Assembly (NCBI GenBank): GCA_964468125.1
Contig: CAYXVF010000048.1
Span: 1 to 44,800, forward strand
Direction: 5' to 3'
DNA length: 44,800 nt
From: CAYXVF01 sp964468125
Lineage (GTDB): Bacteria > Myxococcota > XYA12-FULL-58-9 > CAYXVF01
Below are positions 8,274-16,284 of the stretch, piece by piece. The notes below the pieces were generated by a model. It had not been told where the DNA came from. It did not search any database and saw only the letters and a list, made by a program, of their open reading frames with translations. Both the position numbers and the translations under genes were made by a program. Position 1 is the stretch's first letter. Each line of letters begins with the position of its first letter.

Positions 8274-9155
8274 ATGAGCCCAGGCTTCAGCGCCCTGGAA
8301 GCGGCGCGTCTGTCGCAAATGTCCGAAAAGAGTGTGCTGTCGTTTGCCCGGGCGGGAATCGTAGGCCCTAGTCAGGCTACGCGTGCCCGCTCAAAGCCTG
8401 TCGGCACCTCATTCGATTTCCGTGACGTGGCGCTCCTGAAGGCGGCAGCCAAGCTGATCGCCGAAGGGGTCCCGGCCGCTCGGGTACGACGAATGTTCGC
8501 GGCTTTGCGGGCTCAGCTCCCGAAAGAGCGGCCCTTGACCAGCACGCGCGTCGAAGCGCTCGGCCGCCGGCTCATCGCTCGGGACGAAGGCTCGGTCTGG
8601 GAGCCAGAGAGCGGTCAAATGCTGCTCACCTTCGAGCGAGCCAAGCAGGAGGCGGAGGTGATCGCGCCGCGCGATGAGCTGAGCGTCGCCGAGGCGCTCT
8701 CGGACTCGGTGATGGCGGCGCTCGACAATCTCGGCAATCTCGACGCGGCGGACTACTGGTTCGACCTCGCCATGTCGAAAGAGGACGACGAGCCGCAGCT
8801 CGCCTACGAGCACTACCTACGTGCCCTCGCCTGCAATCCAGAGCACCTCGAAGCGACGATCAACATCGGGCGCATGTGCTCCGCCGCGGGCGATCTGTCG
8901 CGGGCAGCGGCCTACTTCCGCCAGGCGGTTCGCCTCGATCCGTCCCATCCGGTGGCGCAATTCAACCTCGCGGTCACCCTGCACGACCTCGACGAGCTCG
9001 ATGACGCGACCCGCGCCTATCGCGCGGCGCTCAAGGCCGACCCCAACTTTGCCGACGCGCACTTCAACCTCGCCGCCCTGCTGGAGCAGCAGGGGGATCG
9101 GCAGGGCGCGGTTCAGCACCTCAAAGCCTACGATCGGTGCCGCGAGCAGGAGTGA
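8274..9155 (+). CDS. MerR-type HTH / TPR fusion protein
   Basis: A 293-residue protein. Residues about 5-75 resemble a MerR winged helix-turn-helix (FSALEAARLSQMSEKSVLSF, FDFRDVALLKAAAKLIAEGV). After a linker, residues about 150-290 form at least three TPRs, such as QLAYEHYLRALACNPEHLEA, AAAYFRQAVRLDPSHPVAQF and ATRAYRAALKADPNFADAHF. A DNA-binding head on a TPR scaffold suggests a regulator controlled by protein contact rather than by a small effector; that is inference. The start is supported by a strong ribosome-binding site, GGAGGGGTGAG, just before the ATG. Confidence 0.82.
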   Translation: MSPGFSALEAARLSQMSEKSVLSFARAGIVGPSQATRARSKPVGTSFDFRDVALLKAAAKLIAEGVPAARVRRMFAALRAQLPKERPLTSTRVEALGRRLIARDEGSVWEPESGQMLLTFERAKQEAEVIAPRDELSVAEALSDSVMAALDNLGNLDAADYWFDLAMSKEDDEPQLAYEHYLRALACNPEHLEATINIGRMCSAAGDLSRAAAYFRQAVRLDPSHPVAQFNLAVTLHDLDELDDATRAYRAALKADPNFADAHFNLAALLEQQGDRQGAVQHLKAYDRCREQE

Positions 9156-9256
9156 CGGACGCGTTTCAGTCTTCGTCGAATCGCGACTTGTAGAGTTGGA
9201 GGTCTTGCAGCGCTCGCTGGAAGCTAGCTCGCGCTGCGCGGGTTCCGCGAGCCCGC

Positions 9257-9349
9257 CTGCCCCGCCACCTACCCGACAGCTGCAAGAGGCTTCATGCAGC
9301 GCAGGAGTGCGTCGGTTTCGTAGCTGAAGTGAGGATCGGATTGGGTAGG

Positions 9350-9360
<11 letters not shown>
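9257..9360. repeat. 18-bp inverted repeat copying the tRNA-Asp 3' end
   Basis: CTGCCCCGCCACCTACCC at 9257-9274 is the exact reverse complement of 9343-9360. The right arm is the 3' end of the minus-strand tRNA-Asp (acceptor strand, discriminator, CCA) plus 7 nt beyond it. The left arm is an inverted copy 68 nt further downstream. It could be an attachment-site or rearrangement scar, or a large hairpin downstream of the tRNA. The intervening DNA holds no gene. Confidence 0.85.
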
Positions 9361-9426
<66 letters not shown>

Positions 9427-9467
9427 ACCAAGGGGACTGACGCTCATGCGCCAGCGAGGAATGCGTG

Positions 9468-9494
9468 AGTATCGGATGGCGGGAAGACCGTCAA
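9468..9494 (-). promoter_or_regulatory. probable sigma-70-type promoter of tRNA-Asp
   Basis: On the minus strand TTGACG (9489-9494) is followed after 15 nt by GATACT (9468-9473); TACTCA at 17-nt spacing is an overlapping alternative. It lies about 40 nt upstream of the tRNA 5' end, a typical distance, in the only non-coding stretch that could drive this gene. Confidence 0.45.
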
Positions 9495-9607
9495 CCCCTT
9501 TGTGCGGCAATCGTTTTCGCATGCCGTACGGCGATCGCACATGTGTGCTCGACGAGCACTTGTACCCCCCAGCGCGAGAGGTTATCGGACTCGTTAGGGA
9601 GTAGCCG

Positions 9608-10597
9608 ATGCGGATTTGTGAACATTTCCTAGCTTGTACGGTCGTCGCTTTGTGTGTGGGCTGCGACCTCAACGCGTACCCGAATCTCCTCGAGCCCCTC
9701 GACCCGTTCATCGGCCTGAACAGCCGAGACAACGCGACCTACCTGACCGCCAACGGCGAGACGAGCGTGTTCCTCGTCTTCAGCGGCCCAGACGCTGCGG
9801 AGCGGCGCTTCACCCGAACCTTCTTTCGCAGCGACGGCAGCGCCGTCTTGCTCGGCGGGACCTATCGCTTCGACGAGGACCAACTCTTCCTGCAAGCCGA
9901 GCAGCGCTTCGACCGGGAGCCCAATGGCATTCCCTTTGGGGATCGCGAAGGCTCACTGCGCTCGGAAAGCTCGGACGTGCTCGAATACGTCTTCGAGCAA
10001 GGCGATGGCGAGATTCTTCTGACCGACGGAAGCGGCAACCGACAACGCTACGTCAACCTCGAACGAGTGCTCGAACGCGCCGACGAATACTCCGCGATTC
10101 TCCTCGCCCGTCTCTTCAACGCGCAGCAGGTCAGCGCGCAAGCGCGGGTGGTCGGCTTTGGCACCACGGCGATGATCGAGTACGCTGCGCCGGCGAGCTT
10201 CGGAGGCTCCTTGAACGGCCGATTTACCGTCGCGCTGAGCGACCTGTTCAACCCGTCCACGAGTTTTCTCTACGAACGCTTCTCCGACTTCTCGGGGATC
10301 CGCTTCGACGGCGAGCAGATCACCCGGACCGACTTCAGTGGCGACGGCTATTCGTACGGGACCGTGACGATGACCCTGACCCCGTCGATTGAGAGCATCG
10401 CTGCGACGACGGTCGCCGTCGACTACGGTGAAGAAGACGGCAGCTCTGGACTACAGATTGTCGACGGAGAAGGGGGCGGCGGCTTCTACACGTTGACCGT
10501 CAACGGTGAATCGACCGACGTCTTTTGGGAGGATTTTGAGGACCGAGACCTTTCGGACCTGCTCGCTCCTTTTGAGGCGATTTCACCCGTTCGCTGA
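9608..10597 (+). CDS. putative lipoprotein, unknown function
   Basis: A 329-residue protein with a lipoprotein signal: hydrophobic segment FLACTVVAL then lipobox LCVGC, with the acylated cysteine at residue 19. The mature part is rich in Asp, Gly, Ser and aromatic residues and looks all-beta, with no cysteines or catalytic motif I recognise. The lipidated cysteine is followed by Asp-Leu, so inner-membrane retention by the +2 Asp rule is possible, though that rule is not universal. It is 20 nt upstream of the steroid-reductase-like gene on the same strand, so the two may be co-transcribed. Confidence 0.7.
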   Translation: MRICEHFLACTVVALCVGCDLNAYPNLLEPLDPFIGLNSRDNATYLTANGETSVFLVFSGPDAAERRFTRTFFRSDGSAVLLGGTYRFDEDQLFLQAEQRFDREPNGIPFGDREGSLRSESSDVLEYVFEQGDGEILLTDGSGNRQRYVNLERVLERADEYSAILLARLFNAQQVSAQARVVGFGTTAMIEYAAPASFGGSLNGRFTVALSDLFNPSTSFLYERFSDFSGIRFDGEQITRTDFSGDGYSYGTVTMTLTPSIESIAATTVAVDYGEEDGSSGLQIVDGEGGGGFYTLTVNGESTDVFWEDFEDRDLSDLLAPFEAISPVR

Positions 10598-10617
10598 GGC
10601 GCTCCCGGACTTCTTCG

Positions 10618-11367
10618 ATGACCCTGCACGAATGGCTGACCGCCGCTGAGTTTCTCCTCGCGGCGATCACGATCGTTGCTGTCTTTTTTGTCGCCGCTCC
10701 CTACGGACGCCACACGCGCGGCGGTTTTGGCTCCATCTCCGTTCCCGCGCGCTGGGCCTGGGTGGTGATGGAGTCACCGGCGGTGCTCTGGTTTCTTTGG
10801 ATCTTCTTCTCCGGGCGCTATGCCCACAACCCGGTCTCGCTCGTGCTCTTGGGGCTCTGGATGAGCCACTATGTGCATCGGACCTTCCTCTATCCGTTCA
10901 CGATCCGGAGCGCCAAACCCTGGCCACTCTTGGTCCCGACCCTCGGTTTCGCTTTTCAGCTCTTGAACGCCACGATCAACGCGCAGTGGATCGGCAATGA
11001 GCATGCCTACACCCTCGCGTGGTTTGGCGATCCACGTTTCGTCCTCGGCACCGTCCTGTTCGTCGTCGGCTGGCTGGTCAATCGGCACTCGGACCACGTG
11101 GTGGCGCGCCTTCGGGGTCCGGGCGAAACCGAGTACAAGATCCCGCACGGGGGCCTCTACCGCTGGGTTTCGGCCCCGAATTACCTCGGTGAGATCATCC
11201 TTTGGTCCGGGTGGGCACTGGCGACCTGGTCCTGGGCCGGCCTCGCCTTCGCCGTCTATACCGTCGCGAATCTCGCTCCGCGCGCGCTTCAGCACCACCG
11301 CTGGTATCGAGAGCAGTTTGCCGATTATCCCGCCTCACGCCGAGCGCTGGTTCCCTTCCTGCTCTGA
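10618..11367 (+). CDS. steroid 5-alpha-reductase-like membrane enzyme
   Basis: A 249-residue polytopic membrane protein. It resembles the 3-oxo-5-alpha-steroid 4-dehydrogenase (SRD5A) family, whose members reduce a C=C double bond next to a ketone or related group using NADPH. Visible signatures lie in the C-terminal third: APNYLGE at 186-192, HHRWY at 226-230 and DYPASR near 236-241, ending RALVPFLL as family members typically do. About six transmembrane segments are apparent. Length is close to the family norm (about 250-260). It neighbours a 3-beta-HSD-like pseudogene, a sulfotransferase and an SDR, which together suggest steroid or polyprenoid chemistry; the substrate is not determined by sequence. 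Its 3' end overlaps the convergent pseudogene by 33 nt. Confidence 0.85.
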   Translation: MTLHEWLTAAEFLLAAITIVAVFFVAAPYGRHTRGGFGSISVPARWAWVVMESPAVLWFLWIFFSGRYAHNPVSLVLLGLWMSHYVHRTFLYPFTIRSAKPWPLLVPTLGFAFQLLNATINAQWIGNEHAYTLAWFGDPRFVLGTVLFVVGWLVNRHSDHVVARLRGPGETEYKIPHGGLYRWVSAPNYLGEIILWSGWALATWSWAGLAFAVYTVANLAPRALQHHRWYREQFADYPASRRALVPFLL

Positions 11368-12133
11368 GCCCCTGGCATCGTAGAACGCACAGGTCTCGCG
11401 CATGGCCTCCTCGTCCGACACGCGAGGGGCGTATCCCAGCTCGCGACGCGCGCGCGCATCGGAGACGGTAAAGTCGACGGTTACAAAACGGATCGAGAAG
11501 CGCGTGAGCTTGGGGGCGAAGCGCCAGAGCGGCCGAATCACGAACGCGACGAGCTCGAACACGGCGCCAAGGACATAGAGCGGCGCAGGCGGCAATCCCG
11601 CCTCAGGCGGTGGCATACGATGCCCCGCCGCATCGAGAACCGGTGCGAAGAAATCGAAGAAGTTCGCTGGGGGACAATCGGTGGCAAAATAGGCCTTGCC
11701 CCCCGCCTTCGAGTCCTCCCGAAGCAAGGAGGCCGCCGCGCAGATCATGGCGTGAGCCGTCGAGGATCGGCCGACCGGTAAAAACCACGTCGATGCTCGA
11801 AACGTAGACAAACGCACGAGCTCCCGCGGCGCGCGCACACTCGATGACCCGGCGTGTGCCTTCGACATTGATCGCATGAAGTCGACTCGCCTTTTCCCGA
11901 CCCCAGTCGACGAGCGCCGCCAGGTGAAACACGATGTCCACTCCCTCGAGTGCGTGACGTAGGCGTTCCTCGTCGAGGATGTCGCCTGCGAAATGGCGCG
12001 AGCGCTCTTCTTTCGGAGCTTTCGCATCGAAGACCCGAATCTCGTCGACGTCCCCGAGCTCCCGGCTTTCACGCAACAACGCGGTGAGGCGTTCCCCGAG
12101 GAATCCCGCCCCGCCGGTCACAAGTACCTTCAT
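11335..12133 (-). pseudogene. 3-beta-hydroxysteroid dehydrogenase-like pseudogene, internal deletion
   Basis: The 5' part (12133 down to about 11757) encodes an NAD-binding Rossmann half: MKVLVTGGAGFLGERL with TGxxGFLG at 6-13, FHLAALVDWG, NVEGTRRVIECA and YVSSIDVVFTGRPILDG. The frame then changes; the 3' part in another frame (about 11755 to 11335) encodes the family C-terminus, for example HAMICAAASL and GGKAYFATD, followed by the hydrophobic tail region. About 100 residues are missing between the halves, including the expected catalytic YxxxK. So this is a deletion plus frameshift, not a simple sequencing slip, unless the assembly collapsed the region. It was probably a sterol or NAD-dependent epimerase-type enzyme partnered with the adjacent reductase. 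Confidence 0.82.
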
Positions 12134-12193
12134 CACTTCTTTCGCGCCTCGTCTCTTGGTGAAGAGCATCAGCATGCGTTACAGGCGAAGTCC

Positions 12194-12886
12194 ATGGAAC
12201 GTGTACAGTGGGTCTTTCGCGCTCGGAGCCCCGAGGTTGACCGTCGAGCGCTCGTGGACGCGGTGGAGCGTAGCTGCTCTCGTCTCGATGACTCTGCCCG
12301 ACGCATCAAGCTCACCGCGACGCTCGAAGCGCCGCCGCGTTGGGCGGTGATCCCCTTCTCGAAAGAGCCCGTGGTTCTCGTCTCGCTCGATGCGACCGAG
12401 GCGCAAGCGCTCGAAACGTCCGCCGCTGCGGTGGGCATGGACGCGCTCGATCTCGCCGCGCGCGAGGTGTTTGAGGTCGAAACGAGCGAGCCGGTCCCCC
12501 TCCCTGTCGCACCCACGCTCGGCGAGTGGGCCCCAGGTTGCGAGCTCCTCACCCTCTTTCGTCGCAAACCCGGCCTCGACGACGCGACGTTGATCGAGCG
12601 CTGGCACGGGGGCCACACCCCCCTCTCCCTCGAGATTCATCCGCTCTGGGGCTACATCCGGAACGTCGTGAAACGGCGCATGCCGAGCGATGCCACTCCG
12701 CTCGATGGGATTGTGGAGGAGTATTTTCGCGCGCCACGAGACCTGCTGAACCCGTCTGTGTTCTTCGCCGGCCCTATTCGCATGGTGCCGAACATGATCC
12801 GCGTCGCCCTCGACATTCAGAAGTTCATCGACATGAAGACGATCGAGACCTACTGGGTCTCCGAGCGCTGGCTCCGGCTCGATTGA
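12194..12886 (+). CDS. EthD-domain-like protein
   Basis: A 230-residue soluble protein. The C-terminal half contains an EthD/dimeric alpha-beta-barrel-like segment: LLTLFRRKPGLDDATLIERW followed by HGGHTPL and later IRNVVKRRM. EthD-like proteins are small dimeric barrels often found beside oxidative or lipid catabolism genes; most lack a proven reaction. The N-terminal half looks like a second, diverged copy of the fold (RWAVIPFSKEPVVLVSLD). ATG 12194 is chosen because the longer open frame upstream is antisense to the 3-beta-HSD pseudogene. It is divergent from that pseudogene and convergent with the SDR (37-nt overlap). Substrate unknown. Confidence 0.68.
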   Translation: MERVQWVFRARSPEVDRRALVDAVERSCSRLDDSARRIKLTATLEAPPRWAVIPFSKEPVVLVSLDATEAQALETSAAAVGMDALDLAAREVFEVETSEPVPLPVAPTLGEWAPGCELLTLFRRKPGLDDATLIERWHGGHTPLSLEIHPLWGYIRNVVKRRMPSDATPLDGIVEEYFRAPRDLLNPSVFFAGPIRMVPNMIRVALDIQKFIDMKTIETYWVSERWLRLD

Positions 12887-13827
12887 GAGTCGGGCGACCG
12901 GAACCCATGGGGCCCGAGGAGCTCAAAGGTCCGGCGCCAGAGGGCCTCCCCGATGCCCTCGTCCATGGCCTCCGCTGACGGTGTCTTTCGACGGAGCAGG
13001 TGCACGTAGGTCCCCGTCGGCTCGTCGTCGCAGGCGCAGAGATACAGCACCGGCTCTGCCGCCTTCTGCGGCGATTGAAAAGCGAGGGCGAAAACCAAGC
13101 GCAACAGCGGTTGACTCCAGCGCGGCGCCTCGCGCGCAATGTTGCTGTCCACCGCCCCGGGACACAGGGCGTACACCTGCAAACGCCCCGCCATCTTGCG
13201 GCTGAGTGTCATCGCAAAGGAGCTGAGGAGCAGCTTGCTTCTTCCATACTCCGCGACCGAGCCACCGGCACCGTAGGACCGCGCGCCGCCGAGCTCACCG
13301 TCCCAGCGGGCGGAGCGGTGGGATTCGGAGCCTACGACGACATAGCGAGGCAGTCCGCGCTCAGACGAGAAGAGCTCACGGCGCCACAGCTCGGCGACCA
13401 ACGCTGCGGAGGCGAGGTAGTTGACCTGCTCCATCTCATCGAAGCCGTCGGCGGTCGAGCGGGCGCGCTGAGCCACCATGCCGGCATTTTGCACCACCCC
13501 GTCAAAGCGGATGCCGGAGAGTCGGTCCAAGAGCGCGTGAATCGAAGGGAGGTGCGCGAGATCCACCGGAGCGAAGACGATCGGCGCCTCGGTCTCGAGC
13601 GGGGGCAGTCCACGCGGCTCTCTTCCGGTCACCACGACCCGCGCGCCCTCTGCCGCCAAACCTTCGGCCACTGCGCGACCCAGGCCGCTCGTGCCACCGG
13701 TGACGAGAAAGGTCTGCTTCTCGAGCCTTCTAGAGCCCGAAAGCTGCGGCAACTCCCGCCTTCGAAGGAGCACGTCTCGAATGCCAGCCCAGGTCGCGCC
13801 GAGTGCGGATCGGTGCTCGCCGCTCAT
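12850..13827 (-). CDS. short-chain dehydrogenase/reductase
   Basis: A 325-residue NAD(P)-dependent oxidoreductase of the classical SDR fold. The cofactor motif is TGGTSGLG (43-50), followed by VTGRE, the structural NAG at 114-116, a serine-containing strand VVVGSESH (163-170) and the catalytic YGRSK (Tyr194, Lys198). The C-terminal extension is rather longer than in core SDRs, as in retinol dehydrogenase/WW-domain oxidoreductase-like members. Its start overlaps the sulfotransferase stop by 4 nt (ATGA), making it the last gene of a DUF1214-sulfotransferase-SDR operon. A lipid or steroid alcohol substrate is likely from context only. Confidence 0.9.
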   Translation of the reverse strand: MSGEHRSALGATWAGIRDVLLRRRELPQLSGSRRLEKQTFLVTGGTSGLGRAVAEGLAAEGARVVVTGREPRGLPPLETEAPIVFAPVDLAHLPSIHALLDRLSGIRFDGVVQNAGMVAQRARSTADGFDEMEQVNYLASAALVAELWRRELFSSERGLPRYVVVGSESHRSARWDGELGGARSYGAGGSVAEYGRSKLLLSSFAMTLSRKMAGRLQVYALCPGAVDSNIAREAPRWSQPLLRLVFALAFQSPQKAAEPVLYLCACDDEPTGTYVHLLRRKTPSAEAMDEGIGEALWRRTFELLGPHGFRSPDSQSSRSQRSETQ

Positions 13828-15056
13828 CGGCTTTGCGCCTCCGGTCGGTCGATCTCCGTGAGCCTGCGATAATACGCGCCATAGGCCGTACGGAGTTGCG
13901 CTTCCGTGAGTCCGAAATCCGACAGAGTATAGCGGTGGCGACCAAATCGGTGTTGCGTGTGCGACGCGATCACCGCCTCCACCGCCGTACGGGCCGATTC
14001 ATCGAAGGTCCAACCGGCGAAGCGATAGATCGCCTCGACCACGGTCAGCGGCTGCTCCACCACCGCATCGTAGTGCACGTCGAGGACCTCCAGCGCTGGG
14101 CGCTCTTCCCGCAGCTCCAGGGCGCGCTGAATCATCGCGCTCTGACGGTCGAGGAACTCCCGGCCAATGGCGTGAGGGTCGATCGCGTCGCTGAAGACCC
14201 CGCGCCCATGGGCAATCATGCTGCAGTAAGAAGGCAGGGTGGCGACCGGGTCCCGGTGGGTCATGACGACACGCACGTCCGGCGCGGCTTCGGCGAGCAC
14301 GTCGAGGAAGGGCAGGTGCGCGGGTGACTTGAGAACCCACCGGCCCTCCGGCTCGAGCAGGCTCAACACTTCGCGCAACAAACGGTAGGCCGGGCGCATG
14401 TCGCAGCTTTCGAGCCAGCGGGCGTAGGTCGGTACGCGGAGGGTTGCTTCGGCTACAGGACTGTAGAGAGAAAGGTCGAGCAGGAGCGAGTCCTCTTCGA
14501 CGCCCTCCGCCTCGACCGGATGAACGGCGAAGAAATCCGGGGCCAAGAATCGGAGCGCGGACTGTGCTCGTCGGGCCGAGGCCACGCGCGTGTCCCGACC
14601 GCGGGGTGGTGCGGGAGCGAGCGCCTCCCACGATCGCAGAGCGCGCGTGTTGGGATCGGCTGCGAGCAAACGCTGCAGATAGGTCGTGCCCGTCCGCTGA
14701 AGGCCGCAGATGACGAGCCACTGCCCCCCAGCGCGTCGTTCCTCGACGCGATTCTCACGAATGCGCAGGCGATTCTGCAAGACCGAGAGCAATCGCTCAC
14801 GGGTCAGGTACCGTCCCACCGGGTGAAGCGCCGCGTCTCGCTCGATCGACTCGACGAGCTGGCTCAGAGGCTCGAGAACATCTGGCTCGCCGAAATCCTC
14901 CAGGCCTTCTCGACGCTGCGCAGTCCTACAGAGACGCTCAGGGTCGAGCGAGGATCGCCAGCCGACAGCCTGGCAAACAGCGTTAGCCCATCGCACGACC
15001 GCGGCTCTGTGCGGCCGCTGATAGTCCGTTGACGTCGACCGGTTCTCAGTGCCCAT
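13824..15056 (-). CDS. PAPS-dependent sulfotransferase family protein
   Basis: A 410-residue protein of the bacterial sulfotransferase family, predicted to transfer sulfate from PAPS to a hydroxyl group. The 5'-phosphosulfate loop is GLQRTGTTYLQRL near 118-130. The 3'-phosphate site is THRDPVATLPSYCS with Arg268 and Ser276. An N-terminal helical extension of about 110 residues precedes the domain. ATG 15056 is chosen; it overlaps the stop of the DUF1214 gene by 11 nt, whereas the longer frame runs back through that gene. Together with DUF1214 and SDR genes it resembles lipid or sterol modification clusters; the acceptor is not known. Confidence 0.86.
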   Translation of the reverse strand: MGTENRSTSTDYQRPHRAAVVRWANAVCQAVGWRSSLDPERLCRTAQRREGLEDFGEPDVLEPLSQLVESIERDAALHPVGRYLTRERLLSVLQNRLRIRENRVEERRAGGQWLVICGLQRTGTTYLQRLLAADPNTRALRSWEALAPAPPRGRDTRVASARRAQSALRFLAPDFFAVHPVEAEGVEEDSLLLDLSLYSPVAEATLRVPTYARWLESCDMRPAYRLLREVLSLLEPEGRWVLKSPAHLPFLDVLAEAAPDVRVVMTHRDPVATLPSYCSMIAHGRGVFSDAIDPHAIGREFLDRQSAMIQRALELREERPALEVLDVHYDAVVEQPLTVVEAIYRFAGWTFDESARTAVEAVIASHTQHRFGRHRYTLSDFGLTEAQLRTAYGAYYRRLTEIDRPEAQSR

Positions 15057-16212
15057 TTCGCAACTCCGAGAGCTGCACCACGCGCGTTTGAGGAACCGGA
15101 TGGCTCTCCGCATGGATCCACCTAAAACACATGGTGCCAAAGCCGTGTCCGCCGGTTTGCACCCAGTTCGGGAGTCCCGGGTCTTCGTGGGCGACGACGA
15201 TCCGCACCGGGCCATCCGGGTCGAGAACAGCGCTGTGTTGATTGATGTGGATGCGCAGATGACGGTAGTCGAGCGACTCCATCCAGTGGTTGTTCAACTG
15301 AAAGTTCCACATGCGACACTTCGGGGGCATCGTCTCGATGACGAGCGCTTCGTCGGGCCGCAGTCGCCAGTAGGAATGGTAGTAGGCGATATTCGGGTCT
15401 CCCCCGGCCGCGGTGGAACGATCGGGATCAAAGCGTGGGAGCTCGTTCGTGTGGGCGCTCAGGTCCTTTGCCCAGCGCGCAAAGAACACACTGGCGCCTG
15501 CGACGAAGTCTGCGGTCTTCTTCAAGCCACGGTCGAGGTGTTCGCACTCGAGCGGCGCGAGCTGCTTCTCGCCTAAGAGCTCCAAGCGAAGCTCGGCCGG
15601 AGTCTCCCGCTCTCGATCCAGAAAGGTCTGCCTGACGATGAGAAGCCCCGTGTCCTCCTCCATCGGCAGCCAGTTCTTCGGGTGCTCGCGGGCGCTGACG
15701 ATGATTTCGACCGTGCCGTCCGCTTCGACCTCGAGGTCCTCGGCGTCGAGAAACCCCGTCGGCGGCAGCCCCTGCCCCTCACCATAGCCGCCTTTTTGCG
15801 TGCTGAAGGTGAGCATGTGAACCGAACCGCGACTGCCCTGAATGCGATAGTCGAATTGGCCGCTGACCGACGCGTTGTAGTAATGATTGTCCGGGTTGTC
15901 GGCGCCGAGTTTGACCGTTTCGTGCACCATGCGGCGCAATTCGGTGGTGCGTGGCTCGCCGTATTCGAGAAACGCTTCGAGACCCGCGCGGGTGAGTCGC
16001 GAGAGATAGCGATAGCCCTCCGCTTGCGTGAGCGGATCGGTCGGCGTTCCAAAACCACTCACCGCAGCGCCGGCGGCTTTCAATCCGTCGCAGAACTCGT
16101 CCCAGGAGCGGCCGCTCACCACGCGGGCCTCGGCCACCGCCCGTTCCCCCCCCCGAAGACGCAGGAAGAAGCGGCTCACCGCGCGATAGGCGGCCAGCAG
16201 GCTGAAGATCAA
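15046..16212 (-). CDS. DUF1214-domain protein
   Basis: A 388-residue protein whose C-terminal part (about 270-375) matches DUF1214 proteins, with blocks such as YYHSYWRLRPDEALVIE, MWNFQLNNHWMESLDYR and GTMCFRWIHA. The N-terminal half is unassigned. Family members often accompany sulfotransferases and SDRs; no reaction is established. The reading frame starts at a TTG at 16212 with GGGAGG some distance upstream, so the true start is uncertain. It heads a tight operon: its stop overlaps the sulfotransferase start by 11 nt. A 72-nt gap separates it from the upstream AbgT-type transporter, so co-transcription with that gene is possible. Confidence 0.8.
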   Translation of the reverse strand: MIFSLLAAYRAVSRFFLRLRGGERAVAEARVVSGRSWDEFCDGLKAAGAAVSGFGTPTDPLTQAEGYRYLSRLTRAGLEAFLEYGEPRTTELRRMVHETVKLGADNPDNHYYNASVSGQFDYRIQGSRGSVHMLTFSTQKGGYGEGQGLPPTGFLDAEDLEVEADGTVEIIVSAREHPKNWLPMEEDTGLLIVRQTFLDRERETPAELRLELLGEKQLAPLECEHLDRGLKKTADFVAGASVFFARWAKDLSAHTNELPRFDPDRSTAAGGDPNIAYYHSYWRLRPDEALVIETMPPKCRMWNFQLNNHWMESLDYRHLRIHINQHSAVLDPDGPVRIVVAHEDPGLPNWVQTGGHGFGTMCFRWIHAESHPVPQTRVVQLSELRNGH

Positions 16213-16284
16213 ACGGCGAATAGAAGCCTCCCAAGATTCGTTTCGTCTCGTACCGGAAACGCGATCTCGACGAAAGAGCCTGCA

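Noticed and set aside
11993..12193. Extension of the EthD-like frame
   Set aside because: It is antisense to the N-terminal half of the 3-beta-HSD-like pseudogene.
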